Counted from the first letter of the stretch, positions 38,340 through 51,437 are shown. The stretch is 64,000 bases of DNA from Rhododendron vialii (GCF_030253575.1 NC_080559.1:31708501-31772500); one strand, 5' to 3'. Made by a program: numbers and translations. The notes: generated by a model from the sequence alone, not told the origin.

Positions 38340-38765
38340 CCTGGTTCTGTTCCTGAAATATCTCTTCCTCTCTCCAGGGAGAGCTATCACCAATTCGTGT
38401 GGAATGGTGAAGGACCTGGGATTGGTTTCTTGCTGTGATCGAAACAGACAGTCGGATCGCAATCAAATTCGGTGTATCTGAATTGGTGCCCCCGTGGGAG
38501 ATCTCTGTTGTAGTGTGGGATATAAGGCAGAGTTGAGTGTACAATTTGCTTGTATTGGAAAGACGGCCAATGAACTCGCTCATGTAGTAGCTACCAAGGC
38601 GGTTAGAGGATTGTTGCCTGCTTCTTTGGTGTGGCTTCTCACCAAAGGCGGCCAATGAACTCGCCCATGTAGTAGCTTTTTATTGTCTCTATTTTAGCTA
38701 TAGAGTTTTCTGCTTTGTTGTAAGCCCTTTTGGGCACAGTTTTGGTTATTTAAAAAAAATAAAAA
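38340..38765 (+). mobile_element. Retroelement 3' end with RNase H-like remnant
   Basis: The plus strand gives VIETDSRIAIKFGVSELVPP, then WEISVVVWDIRQ, a stop, and a NELAHVVATKAVRGLLPASL motif. Together these resemble the C-terminal RNase H domain of plant LINEs. An 85 bp tandem duplication repeats the NELAHVVA part (38565-38593 and 38650-38677). The end is a GGTTATTTAAAAAAAATAAA A-rich tail at 38740-38766. It is degenerate; no RT domain is left in the window. The stretch 37720-38000 may be a further piece but I could not tie it to a known domain. Confidence 0.6.
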
Positions 38766-39743
38766 AATACACTACACCGTCTTTGGTTCTCCAAAAGAAG
38801 AAGAAGAAGTTAGCTTCAGTGGGCCGAGATGTCGGGGATCAAAAGCATGGGTCAATTAAGAACCGGTCCGTCGGCCACCCAGCCGGCATTGAAAGATTTG
38901 GGCTTCGGGAATGAATGAATAAGCCGGGCGATCTGGGCCGCAAACTTGATCGGGAGTCCATGTACGTCGACATAATTCAAGGCGGACTAGGCCTTGGTTA
39001 ATAGTTGTCAGTTTGGTCTCTCATGGGCTGGATCGGAGACTGGACGAGCCCTCTGGAACAAGTTCACGTACACAGAGACTCAAACATGTGATTCGATTTT
39101 TGTTTATATAAATCAAAAGAATTCGAATTCAGGTGCTATCAATTTATTTGAAGTCGGTTCATACAAATTACTTTTTTCTAACTTCAAAGTGGCCTCTCTA
39201 GTAGAAGATGGGTTAATGGTCCCCATATTTCGTCGATGTTCGCGTAACATCTTAAACTGCTTTAGACACATGTTTTTTATAGTAATAAAAAAGTAGACAA
39301 ACAAAATGGACGGATGGAGTATTTAAAACTAAAAATTAGATAATTAATTTTTACACTCTTCTTTTTATGATTGCACTTCTTGTTTTGTCATCTTGTGATG
39401 TGCAATTACAAAATTACCCTTACAAGTGTGAGAAATTTCAATAATGAAAGATACTGTAAATTAACATGAGAAATTAAGTTTGTCAAGTTATTTGTCTCAT
39501 TTCTCTCTGTAGTGGTGGCCTGAATTCGAGTTATACGGGGAGCAAGTTTGGCGTTTCAAGGCTATGAATAGCCTCTAAATCTCTTTTGACTAACATACTA
39601 ACACTCCGTTAACCTCAATTGATGTATACCGCATGACAACAATAAAATAAAATAAACATATGGAGTAAGAAAAGAAAAAAAAAATGAATCTCCAAATTTT
39701 ACCTATAAATCTTTAAAATTCGCGTGAATTGATGACGAAATTG

Positions 39744-39760
39744 ACGTGTGGCACGTGGCA
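39744..39760. promoter_or_regulatory. G-box/ABRE pair upstream of the hydrolase-CAAX gene
   Basis: ACGTGTGGCACGTGGCA holds two ACGTG cores, the second a CACGTGGC G-box/ABRE, about 230 bp before the ATG. Paired ABRE/G-boxes at this distance are typical bZIP or bHLH sites for ABA- or light-responsive genes. Function is inferred from the motif only. Confidence 0.5.
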
Positions 39761-39929
39761 GAAGTGCAGAACATACTAAAGGTTCTGTGACGCGTGGGCC
39801 GTAGGGATTCGTTCATTTAAGCCCCAACGATCCCGGCCACAAGTTCGTTACAGAAAGAAGCCTCAACCTTCCTCCTCTGTCCTCTCTCAGGAATTCTCCA
39901 CCCGTCTCCCTCCCCCCTCTCAGCACCTT

Positions 39930-39953
39930 CAACTCTCTCTCTCTCTCTCTCTA
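39930..39953. repeat. (CT)n tract in the likely 5' UTR
   Basis: About 11 CT units lie 35-57 bp before the ATG at 39987, on the gene strand. Such CT stretches are common in plant 5' leaders. Confidence 0.8.
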
Positions 39954-39986
39954 GCTTACGCGCCAATCCACCACGGCACCACCCCA

Positions 39987-42900
39987 ATGACCCTCAACTC
40001 CAATTTCCCCCTCCCCATCCCTCACCTAAACTCCCCATCACCGCCGCACCAATCCCTCCCAATCCTCCACCGAAGACCATTCCAAGTCCACCACCGCCGC
40101 ACGTGGAGGCGCCGCAGGCTCAAACCCAACCGAACCGCATTACTAGTAGTCCGCAGCAGCCAATTCAACAACCCCTTGCCCCTCTTCGAAAGTCTCTTCC
40201 AAGACTTGCTCTCCCAATTCCCCTCGGTGAACTCCCTAGATTTACTAGCCCCATCACTTGGCCTCGCCTCCGGCGCCGCTTTATACCTCTCCCGCCTGAA
40301 TTCCACAGCCAACCGAAACTCTCCGATCTCCGAAATCGGAGACTGGATTCTCTTCGCCAGCCCGACGCCGTTTAACCGTTTCGTAATGCTGCGCTGTCCC
40401 TCCGTATCGTTCGAGGGAAGTGAGTTGTTAGAAAACGTCAGCGACAGGCTCGTAAAGGAGGAAAGGCATTTTGTGAAGCTGAACAGCGGGAGGATTCAAG
40501 TCAGGGGTGGCGGCGACGACGATGTTTTGAACGAGAAAAAACTGGTGTATCAGAGAGTGTGCGTGAGTACCGATGACGGCGGAGTGATTTCGTTGGACTG
40601 GCCGGTGAATTTGGACTTGACGGAGGAGCGCGGGTTGGATACGACGGTGTTGCTTATACCGGGAACTGCCGAGGGGAGTATGGATAGCAATGTCAGGTCG
40701 TTCGCATGGGAGTCGTTGAAGCGAGGGTGTTTTCCGGTCGTGATGAACCCTAGGGGGTGCGCTGGTTCGCCACTTACCACGCCACGGTGAGTGAGTTTGA
40801 TATGCGCATTCGCATCTTGTGAATGTATTGAATAAATACTGTATCATATGCTTGTCAAGAAAAAAGGGGGGAAAAATGTGTTATCGATGAAGTTCTCTAA
40901 TTTTGTTAAGTATTTATTGAGAGATGTTGCCTAGTTGAAATTGCACTGTGAGTTTGCTAATGCTGGGAAAACATGTTCCTTTAAGGAAAATTAACAATTT
41001 TATGTTATGAACCGGCAAATGCCTCGAATTCTTTAAGAGCTCTCTTGGCTCAACATCTACAATGTTTTAAGTATAGCTTGTTGGACTCAATGCCATTGCG
41101 ATCTACACATTTGATGAATTCATGGCATTAAAAGATGAGAAGAATCGGGAAGAGGAAAAAAACCCTGCAAAACATAGACACCGCACTGCCTGCTTACGTT
41201 CTGTTCTCCAATTGTTCTTTCCTACTAAGTATGTTTGTTTGTGTTCCGTGAGCTTTTATGTCTCTGCTTGAAAAAGCACACTACTTCAGTTAATAGGTAA
41301 CTGACACTGTTTGAGGGAACAAACTTCTTCGGTTGAATATTTGGTACTTTCATATATCCCCCAACGTCACACGTATTTGAAAAGATATATCTATGTGTGT
41401 TAGAGTTAGATCTTGCTCACGCTTCCGATTGGGTTTCTATATGAGAAAATTATCTCATTCCCGGTCTCTTTTAGTATTGTTTTACTGAGAACAAGATGAT
41501 ATTAGGACCCCTTAATTACTAAATTCATGTAGGTTATTCACAGCAGCTGACAGCGACGATATCTGCACAGCTATACAGTTCATTAATAAGGCAAGGCCAT
41601 GGACAACATTGATGGGTGTGGGCTGGGGTTATGGTGCAAACATGCTAACAAAGTACCTCGCAGAAGTTGGAGAGAAAACACCCCTTACAGCTGCCACATG
41701 CATCGACAACCCTTTTGACTTAGAGGAGGCCTCAAGGTCCTCTCCATATCACATAGCACTTGATCAGAAACTGGCTGGTGGCCTGGTGGATATTTTGCGA
41801 TCTAACAAGGTTCGTAATTCTTGCAAAGACCTAGATGTTTGAAATGATGGCTTGAGCCTCAATACTATGAGATGATAGATCTAAAATTTAAATCTACCAC
41901 TATTCATTGGTAAGCTTCCTGTTGGGTCCATTACTGCTTGTCATTATCTCTTCATTGTAGTGACTGCAGATGGATACTGCAATTTCAGGAGCTATTTCAG
42001 GGCAAAGCTAAAGGGTTTGATGTGGAAAAGGCTCTGGTGGCGAACTCCGTCCGAGATTTTGAAAAGTCAATATCTATGATATCTTATGGTTTTGAGGCCG
42101 TAGAGGAATTTTATGCAAAATCTAGCACAAGAAATGTGGTTGGAAAAGTGAAGATTCCTGTTCTCTTCATACAGGTGCATATACTCTTTGTGTCAAGCTC
42201 TTGGATTTTTAACATGAACATTTCTACTACCATGCTTGCTAAGATGTGTAAACATTTCAATAAACGTGATGTTTCCGTCTATTATGTCCACTTTAATGGT
42301 TGACATTGCTGATTTTGACGCCTTCAGTTGATATGCTTTGCATGTCTCTATAAGTGCACGGTGTGACAAGGAAACCATAAATGTAGTTTAAGGCAATGAG
42401 AAAGTCAGTATATTTCTAAAGATGCTGCCTACCTTTAAAGTAGAAGTCATTGTGCCATGACACAAGGAGAAACTCTGTCTAGATAGTTCTGTTTAGTCCA
42501 TCACTATCCATCTCTTGCTAATAATTTGTAAAAGTTTTAACTTCAAATGGCCTGTTATTCCATTTGAAGGAAGTCTGACAACCTATATTGATAACAGAAT
42601 GATGATGCAGTGGCGCCATTGTTTTCTATTCCACGCAGTTCGATAGACGAAAATCCATTTACAAGCCTGCTATTGTGTTCTTGTTTGCCATCTAGTGTTA
42701 TTGCAAGTGGAAGATGTGCTATATCATGGTGCCATCATCTCACCATTCAGGTAACAAATTGAATTGTTTGTTTGTTTGATCGATCCCTGAGAAAGTTCTT
42801 TCTTTTTTTTCCCTGTCAGAAATTTATTATCCCAAATTCACGGGGTTCTCCTCAATCCAGGTTCCAGAGACTTAAAACTGTTTAGCAACTTTAAGAATGG

Positions 42901-45900
42901 AAATATTCTCGGACTCTCAGTTTTGTTCGTATGATCTCTATACTGGTTTATGTCATGACGTGCACTGTATTCATAATTCTAAAAGATGATTTTTAGGGTT
43001 TTGTTTCATGTTTAAACCTTTGCGCTAGTGTTTTTTTTTGTTAAAGTGTTCGTTAGTGCTAGGCCAGGACCCAGGACTGGCAAATGCAAAAATGCATTCA
43101 TGCAAGTGTTAGGCTAACGGGCATGCATCTGGCGTGCGCAGTGGCTTGCAGCTGTGGAGCTTGGACTTCTAAAGGGCCGTCACCCTCTTTTGAAAGATGT
43201 TGATGTTACCATCAATCCTTCTAAAGGTTTAGCACTGTTGGAAGGCAGAGCATCTGACAAAAATGGCAGAGCAAACAAACTCCTCAATCTTTCACAGTCA
43301 AATGTTGTAAATGGGTATGCCGGTTATCTTTTGCAAGAGAAGCTAGAGGAACAGGATACCCCAGCTGGCATTGGTCCAAGATTTAGGCAAGATCAACAGA
43401 GAAATCCTGAAATTGAAGATAGAGGATTGCAACAAGAGGCCAATGATACATCAAAGCAGACTATCCCTGTTGATGCTGAATCAGCCACTGAGGAAGTCCA
43501 TCCTGTTGACGTTGAATCAAGCCAAGTTCTACAGACTGCACAAGTGGTCATGAATATGCTTGATGTAACCATGCCTGGTACTCTGACTGAAGAACAGAAG
43601 AAGCAGGTAATTGCTTATTAGTTGCATGAGCGTCTTGAGCATACTCAGGTTGCATGAGCATCTTGTATTTTGGAGATTACTCAGGTTTAAGTCCATTGGA
43701 TGCTTGATGGAAGCTATGATATTTTGTTATTCAGCTAAATGCCTTGTATCTCCATCGTTTAAATTGAAAATATCAAGGCCTCTGTGTCTTTTTGCGGAAG
43801 GTGAATCGAATGGACAATAAAACCAGTAAACCAGTAGAAGCGTCAAGTTTTATTGTTAACTTTTTTGTGTCAGTCTATTATTGCAAGCAAAAAGTTCTTT
43901 TCATTGTCATGATGTTGGTCAAATGGCTCATGTACGTTGTTTAGAAACGTTGTAGAGAAAAACTAAAATAGACAGTATGCTGCTCTTGTGCTGTATAGTG
44001 CTGGAGCTGCTGCCATATTTTGCTGTGAGATTCTGCTTGGCATGTCATTGACATTGACCTCCAGAAATCAGAAATAAAAGCCGTCCGTTTATTCTCCTCT
44101 TATGAACCCGCTATCTACTAATAGTACTTCTCAATATATTTCCTTCTATATACTTGGTGTAGTTGGCATTTATTTGTGGTGTCAGAAGTTTTTGTAATTG
44201 AATTACAATCAGTTTTCATTTGTGTCTAGGCCCTGAATGCCGTGGGGCAAGGAAAGACAGTTATGGACGCTTTGCAAGATGCCGTGCCTGAAGATGTTCG
44301 TGCAAAACTTACAAACGCTGTTTCTGGAATATTGAATTCTCGGGGGACCAATGAGAAACTTGATGGACTAATGAATGTCGGTCCGATTGTGGCATCGGGG
44401 TTAAATGCAAAGATCCAGGAAAATGTTGGGGGAGTATCTAGTGGAGGAGGCAATGAAGATCCTCGTTCATCAGGGGTTGATGATGACCTGGCAGAAAGCC
44501 ATAATGATAATGAAGTTTCATTGGACGAGACTGCTGTGGGACTTGAGCCAGAGCTTCAGGCTTCAGATACGCTGCAGAACCCCATCGACACAGTTCAAGT
44601 TCAACCAATGCAAAATATGGATATTTCCAGAGAACTAACTGCTAAAAATTCTGATTACAGTGAAAATGGGTCAGATACAGGTGCTCAGCCTGATTTCCCT
44701 AGCCAGCCTGAAAGCGCTAGCACTGAGGATTCTGCGAGTGACCAGAACAAAATGGACCAGTCGTATACCGCATCGTCCGCTGAGGCCCAACCGCCGGAGA
44801 GTGTTGGAAATGATCATCTGAAGAGTGAGGAAAAAAGCAGCAATTCTATTTTGAATCAGAGTAGCTCTGATTCTCAGACCTTCAGTGTTTCCCAGGCATT
44901 AGATGCTTTGACAGGGATGGATGATTCCACGCAAATGGCTGTGAACAGTGTATTCGGTGTAATAGAAGATATGATCACTCAACTGGACAATAAAACCGAA
45001 GTTGACGATAAGAATGAGGTCGTGGAAGAGGGAACTGGCTCTCTAACTGAGAACCCTCAATTTGCTAAAGAGTATAATGGCTCCGTGAGGAAAGAAAAAA
45101 GAGGAAGTGATCTGAACTCACAATCTGACATGTTAGATAATATGTCTTCAAATGGAGGGAGGGATTCACTGAAGGATTCAAGAACCAGATGGGTGGAGGA
45201 GGAGAAATATATAGAAAGCCCTGATTCATTTAAGGGGAACAACATTGATAAGTCTGGGGAAAATCATATGGTTAGCCATGTGAATAAGGCAGGAAGTGGA
45301 ACAACTGAATTGTTGGCAAGCAGTAAACCTTTGTCCGAGCAGTCAAATAAAGTTAGACATTTGCATACCATACCATTGTTTATAACTAGAAACGCATATG
45401 GTGACCCTTTTTACAAGGAATACCTTCGTAAGTATCTACTTTCAAAGGTACAGAATGCTGAATCGCTAGACTTGGATAGAACTACTGCTTTGTTTCTTGA
45501 GTATATTCCAGAAAAAGACCAGTGGAAGCTTTTAGAACAACCTGAAAATAATGAAGGTTCTGGTGCTGATATTGCTCCTCGGGAAGGTGTCAAGGAAGTT
45601 ACTCAAGCTCACTCACCTTCAAAGGCAGATACAGACCAAATTATTGAACCATCATATGTTATTATGGATGCTGAGCAACAACAAGAACCTGTTCGAGAGA
45701 ATAACGCAGTAGACAAAACGAATGAAGGAGTTGCTATCAGAAATGATAGATCAGAGAGCTTTGTTAAGAATGTTATATCGGATTCGTTGAAGGTCGAAGT
45801 TGGCCGAAGGCTAAGTGCAGAAAGCATGAATGAGATGGAGCCCAATCTTTCCAGAGATATTGAACACTTTGCAAATGCCGTGTCTCTGGCTGCAAGCAAG

Positions 45901-48900
45901 AGTCAAATATGGTTCTTGGATGGTGAAGACTGCAATTTAGGAAAACTAGGTACACTTAATGGAGAGGATTTAGTAAAGGCTATGTCTTTTGCTATTCAGG
46001 AAACCAGTTATTTGACAAATGTTCTCCCATATGGTGTTATTGTGGGCTCTTGCTTAGCTGCTTTGAGAAAATTCTTTGATGTCGCTGCAGTAAATGGTAT
46101 TGACCAAAGGGAAGTTATGGCCCTTGATCAAATTGACCCTTCTGTGGAAAGGAATCGTGTTCACCTAGTTGAAACAGAGACTGATCGAGTTCTTGTTAAC
46201 AAACTTGACGATAATTACACTGAGTCCAAAAGCACAGATGGACAAAATATTGATTTAAGCAAAGTAAGCAGTGGGACCATCATGGCTGGTGCTGTGACAG
46301 CTGCCCTTGGAGCATCTGCTTTGCTGGTGCGTCAACGGGTAACTCTTTGATCTCTTAGCAATGTCAAATACTGAATTTTTCACCTTTTTCTAACTGACTT
46401 CTACTGTAAGGAACTAAGACATACAGACACAAACACGAAGATGTACGGATATGGGATACTATGTCGTCACATACTCCCTCCGTCTCAATTTAAATGTCCC
46501 CTACGAATGAGCACTTTAATTTGGGTTAAGAAAATAAAAATAATAATATGTAAAAATATATCTTTTGTGGGTTTGAAAATGCACGGAAATCCGTAGGGGA
46601 CATTTACATTGGGACGGAGGGAGTATAACAATTGGACAAAGTTAGAAATTCTCATAAACACACTAAACTCATTGACGAACTACTGTAACAGTGTTTAAAA
46701 CTCTATCATGAACCTGCAAATATGATCGGAGAAGAGTTTCGAACACATGTATTGATCCCTGTATATCATCCCTGCAAGGCATTCGCTAACTATCAAAGGG
46801 TATTGGGCCTATTGGCAATTCGAAGCACATGTTTATCAAATGCAAAGCAATAAAGTTTTGTAAAGGATTGTTAAGCATAGCGCATTGTGAACTGTGAAGT
46901 GAAACTAACCAATGCATCCTAGACATTGTCAGAACCAAATCATAGTTTACATTACACTGTAATTATTCTCACCAACTTTGGCCTTGTTCCCATGCAAGTG
47001 TCTTATGACGTCGTTTGTCCTGAAAGTTGTCCCTTTTTTTTTGTTATTGCTCCCTGTAAAGTTTAAGAAGTTGTTTGCCTATCTACCCCATATGGTCTCG
47101 ACATTTGGGATGTAGAATCAAGCGATGTTGAATCAATTCACTAATACTTTACATACACAAATATTAAGCTTGCGAGATCATGCCTCTTTTCCTTTCCTAT
47201 TATTATGTCTTCACTTTCTGTTTCCCCCCCATTAATGGGTCTTTCGTTGCTTCTTATGCTTGTTGGTGATTCATGGGCATGAAGGATTCAGATAAAGGTA
47301 CACCAACATCTCGAACCTTGGCCAATTCCTCTGAGGAGAAGGAAAATTGTCACGAGGAGCCTGACAAGCTTGAGCAGCATATCTCAGAGAAAAGCGAGAA
47401 TAACATAGTTACAAGCATAGCAGAGAAAGCCATGTCTGTTGCTGGTCCAGTGGTACCTGTGAAAAAAGATGGCGAAGTGGATCAAGACAGGTCTAATCAG
47501 TTGTTTAGATTTACCTTATTTCCCTTTCCCAAACTCACTCATCATTCGGATAAAAAAAAAAACTCACTCATCATTCCCTCTGTCTAATCAGGCTGGTGGC
47601 ATTGCTGGCTGGATTGGGACAACAGGGTGGCATGCTGAAGCTGTTTGGTAAAGTTGCTATGCTTTGGGGTGGTATACGGGGTGCTATGAGTTTGACTGAT
47701 AAGCTTATCTTATTTCTGCGTCTTGCTGAAAGGCCTTTGTTGCAGAGGTAAATTAAGAGACGAATGTCGTATCTGTTAAAGCATCCAACTCCAAACCAAT
47801 TGGCAAAGAGTGGAGAGGCCGCCCAGGCTCATATACTAGTATTGGAGGAGATAATTAACCAATGTGGGACAAATCCCAACAGTATCTACTATTTCTTTCC
47901 TATGCATCTAGTATATTAATTGGAAACAGAACAAAGAATATTTAAATTTACTGGAAGCAGAAGAAAATTCTTCATACATCACATGAAGAAGATACACATC
48001 TAAGATTAAATAAAATCGAGTGGAGAGGCTAAGAATTGGAGCGATAACCAATGCTTGAAGTTGTACTCTATTGTTGCCATAATGTATCAGATACGTTACT
48101 TGCATTTCAAACCCTTGTAACTCGTTTGTTTGTTCTATTCCTTTTGCAGGAGGTTAAAAATAGCATTCCAATATCTTGTATTATCTGTGCACCTGTTGTT
48201 TGCTGCTTTTGGTTGTTGATTATGGTCTAGTCAGCAGTTTTCGTAAAATCGTCTTGAAGAATTACCTTATCCGACGTGGACAATCTTGATCTTTTCTATG
48301 TCACCGTTTTTCTCCTTTCTTTTTATTGCTCCCATTACAGGCATCTAGTTTCTGTAATTCTAACTGGGTTGGGGCCATGTCTTATGTGACATATTAGCTC
48401 ATCATTAGTGGTCATCTGTATATGAATGACTCAATAACAACTCTTCACTCATACAGTCATACTGCTTCTTTTCTTTGTTTCAAAGCTCAACAGGATGGAC
48501 TAGTTGTGCTTTGTTGGTTTCAAGTAACGTGTCATAAGAAGGCCCGACAGTGGATGTGTTTAGCACTACACAAGTCTTTATTCATTTTGCTTGAGTATTT
48601 TTCAAATATTAATGATTTTCCAGTAACTCTTATTGTCTGTCTAAATATAGTGTTCATTGATATACTTGTGCATTGTTCTTCCCTTAGGATACTTGGGTTT
48701 GTCTGCATGGTGCTTGTTTTGTGGTCACCAGTTCTTGTTCCGCTACTTCCCACACTTGTGCAGAGTTGGGCATCACATAACTCCTCCAAATTTGCTGAGC
48801 TTATTTGCATTATTGGCCTCTATTCTTCTATCGCAATACTTGTTATGCTATGGGGAAAAAGAATTCGAGGGTATGACAATCCATTTGAGCAATATGGGCT

Positions 48901-51437
48901 GGATTTTACTTCGTCATCAAAGGTATGGATTTATGTTTTGCACAAGACAATATCAACAACGTCCTTAACTGGAAGTGCAGGAAATGCATATTGTTAAGAA
49001 AGCGTCAGACCGCTTTTTCACCATCTATCCTAAAACCAATTGGTGTTAGGGAGGGCTTCAATTAAGTCTTTTATGGCATTCGACATCGCACCCGCAAGTC
49101 TGTTTTTAGAGCGGTTGCAAGGAGTGGCATTGTGTAACCAAATCTATGGAGGCACTCCGGGCCCAACAGAAAGTCTACCCTCCTTGGGGTTGGCTACATG
49201 TACCCTTGTACATCGCTTTATTTAGAGCCACGCATAAAATTTTTGGCAAATGATTCTCTTCTAGACCTTATTCGCTGTTTGTTTGTTTATTTAATTATTT
49301 GATATCAAGGTTAATATAGCACATTTGGTTATGAACACCCCCCATTCCCCCGGCCTCAAGTTTTCAAGTTCATGTTTTCAAGGACTCCAGATGCTTTGGC
49401 AATTTTTAATCTTACCGAGCTTGGAGAATAAGCTAATGAGCTCTTGCTTGCAGATCCAAAACTTTCTGAAGGGATTGGTTGGAGGAGTTGTGGTTGTTTT
49501 ATCAATACATTCTTTAAATGCATTACTCGGCTGTGTTCGTCTGTCATGGCCTTCCACTTTCATTTCATATTCTTCGGATATTGTGTCATGGATCAAAGTA
49601 TATGGCAAGATGGTTTTACTTGTTGCTCAAGGAATGGTGACAGCAACAGGTGTTGCCTTGGTAGAAGAACTGATATTCAGGGCATGGTTGCCAGATGAAA
49701 TTGCCACAGATCTTGGATATTACCGTGGTATTATTATTTCAGGACTTGCCTTCTCCTTACTTCAAAGGTATGTTTGTCAACACAATCTCTTGATGTTGGC
49801 ATTTCAAGAAAAGAAAGAATGGAAAAAAGGAAACTTGGTTATTGAAAGCTTTATCCTGCTTTAGGATTTTTGCTTATTGGAAATTTGGAAATGCAATCAC
49901 TTTGAATATGAAGATCATATGAAATTCGGTAGTTTTATAGTTGAGTTTTTGGGATTCTATCTTCATGTACATAAAATGGAGTAACTTTAACACGGTTCAC
50001 TAGTTTTTGTTGGACAAAAGCAGTCCTTGAAGCTTAGAATTGAAGTAGAATAGTTGGTTGGTAAAAGCCAACACCAATTAGGGAAACTATGTTGGGTGGG
50101 GTTGACGGTGGTTGGTTGAGTTGAGGGTGCCGGACAGTAGTCAAGATGATGGTAGTGTATGCGATGGTGCTGGTGAAATTGGGAAGATGACATACCAAAC
50201 AGTCTGAAAGACCAACATCCTTAGTTTGTACAAAATTCCATTGCAGGGGACAGTAACAATCAGGGGCGGACCCATTAAGGGTCCTAGGGCACGTGCCCCT
50301 ACCCCATTCTCTGAAATAACATTTTTTTTTTTCGTATTCAAGAGTGTTCGGACTAGCCTACTCTCACCTTGATTGATCTCTGGGGATCAATTCCACCGTA
50401 CACTAGCGGCGTCTTAGGGCATGTGTCCCCACCCCATTCTCCGAAATAACATTTTTTTTTTCATATTCAAGAGTGTTCGGACTAGCCTACTCTCACCTTG
50501 ATTGATCTTTGGAGATCAATTTCACCGTCCACTATCGGCGGGATTGGTTTCATAAGAGTTGATAGCACGTGTAATGTTTTGAACTTGAGACCTTAGGAAA
50601 AAACAAATATCTAAGTCTCAGACTTTGACCACCGAACCAAATCCTTGGGGTTTAAAATTTTCAAATAACTTCAGTGCCCTTCAAAAATAGTCTCTAAATT
50701 ATGGTAATGTTCAATGTCTTCACTTATAGATATTGTTGTGAGACATCACACTTAATAAGACTTTTTTTTGGAAGTTCACTTGAAAGAACAATAACATACT
50801 AAACTAAAAGTGAGGGATGAAATTCATTATTATTTCCTTTATGAAATTCTTATTTACCACCGTTAGTAATATGTGCCCCCACTAACTTAGATTTCTGGGC
50901 CCGCCACGGGTAACAATCCTCTTCAGATTTTCTTGTTTTGAAATTTCATGTGACAATTCAATCTTAGTGTAATCTTCAATCTTTCGCATATATGTATCAC
51001 AATTCATGTTTCATCTCATGGCAGAGCCTACTTTTTGAGAATATTTTTTGATTCTAACAATTGAGTGACCATGTGGATTGGGGAAAATGGCTTCTAAAAA
51101 GTGACATGATCCTTTCCTTCAACTGTTTTTCAGGTCCCCATGGGCAATTCCGGGCCTATGGCTTTTGTCATTGGGTTTGGCAGGAGCTCGGCAAAGAAGC
51201 GGAGGTAGCCTCTCCATTCCAATTGGGTTGCGCGCAGGCATAATGGCTTCAAACTTTGTCCTACACACGGGTGGTTTCTTGACTTGTAAGCCCAATTTTC
51301 CCATGTGGGTAACCGGTCCTCACCCGTTCCAGCCATTTAGTGGGATTTCTGGTCTTGGTCTCTCTTTACTTTTGGCAATGGTTCTTCATCCAAGGGAGCC
51401 GAACCCATCAGAAGAAAAGCACAATGATAATTCGTGA
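39987..51437 (+). CDS. EMB8-like alpha/beta-hydrolase fused to CAAX-protease (ABI) domain, 11 exons
   Basis: Exons 39987-40786, 41533-41809, 41989-42174, 42598-42750, 43142-43606, 44230-46338, 47285-47490, 47592-47747, 48688-48922, 49454-49767 and 51134-51437 join in phase to 1734 codons, similar to the plant fusion I recall as At2g03140. The N-terminus is Pro/Arg/Ser-rich with a likely plastid transit peptide. Residues about 200-490 are an EMB8/UPF0017-like hydrolase (LLIPGTAEGS, MNPRGCAGSP, VKIPVLFIQNDD). The very long exon 6 encodes an acidic Ser/Glu/Asp/Asn-rich linker, probably disordered. From about residue 1410 come several membrane segments and the ABI domain with EELIFRAW (residues 1600-1607). 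Oddities: the nucleophile elbow reads GWGYG, with Gly299 where Ser is expected, and the ABI His positions are Gln1633 and an Arg in GLRAG. So it may be a non-enzymatic membrane scaffold. Introns hold a Stowaway-like MITE, a dispersed repeat and a hAT-like element. Exon 7's 5' boundary is the least certain join. Confidence 0.9.
46474..46623. mobile_element. Stowaway-like MITE in intron 6 of the hydrolase-CAAX gene
   Basis: The 150 bp element starts CTCCCTCCGTCTCAATTTAA and ends in its inverted partner (TTGGGACGGAGGGAG), with TA target duplications at 46472-46473 and 46624-46625. CTCCCTCCGT ends with a TA target are the hallmark of Stowaway (Tc1/mariner) MITEs. Confidence 0.85.
49030..49175 (-). 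repeat. Dispersed repeat R1, copy 1, in intron 9 of the hydrolase-CAAX gene
   Basis: Begins CCTAAAACCAATTGGTGTTA and includes GAGCGGTTGCAAGGAGTGGC and TGTGTAACCAAATCTATGGA. The same units recur, reversed, at 61175-61345 and 61410-61562. Possibly a solo end of a small LTR (TRIM-like) or SINE family; class not settled. Confidence 0.6.
50261..50909. mobile_element. hAT-type non-autonomous element in the last intron of the hydrolase-CAAX gene
   Basis: The 649 bp element is flanked by exact 8-bp duplications GTAACAAT at 50253-50260 and 50910-50917. Ends: CAGGGGCGGACCC at the left and CCGTGGCGGGCCC as the reverse complement of the right. Inside, about 120 bp is tandemly doubled (about 50296-50416 and 50417-50540; shared AGAGTGTTCGGACTAGCC and ACCTTGATTGATCT). 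No transposase frame. The 8-bp target and end motif fit hAT. Confidence 0.8.

Larger units (their letters stand above)
38766..39986. other. Upstream region of the hydrolase-CAAX gene
   Basis: No gene was recognised. The right-hand 250 bp contain a G-box/ABRE pair and a CT microsatellite and are the likely promoter and 5' UTR. Confidence 0.45.
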
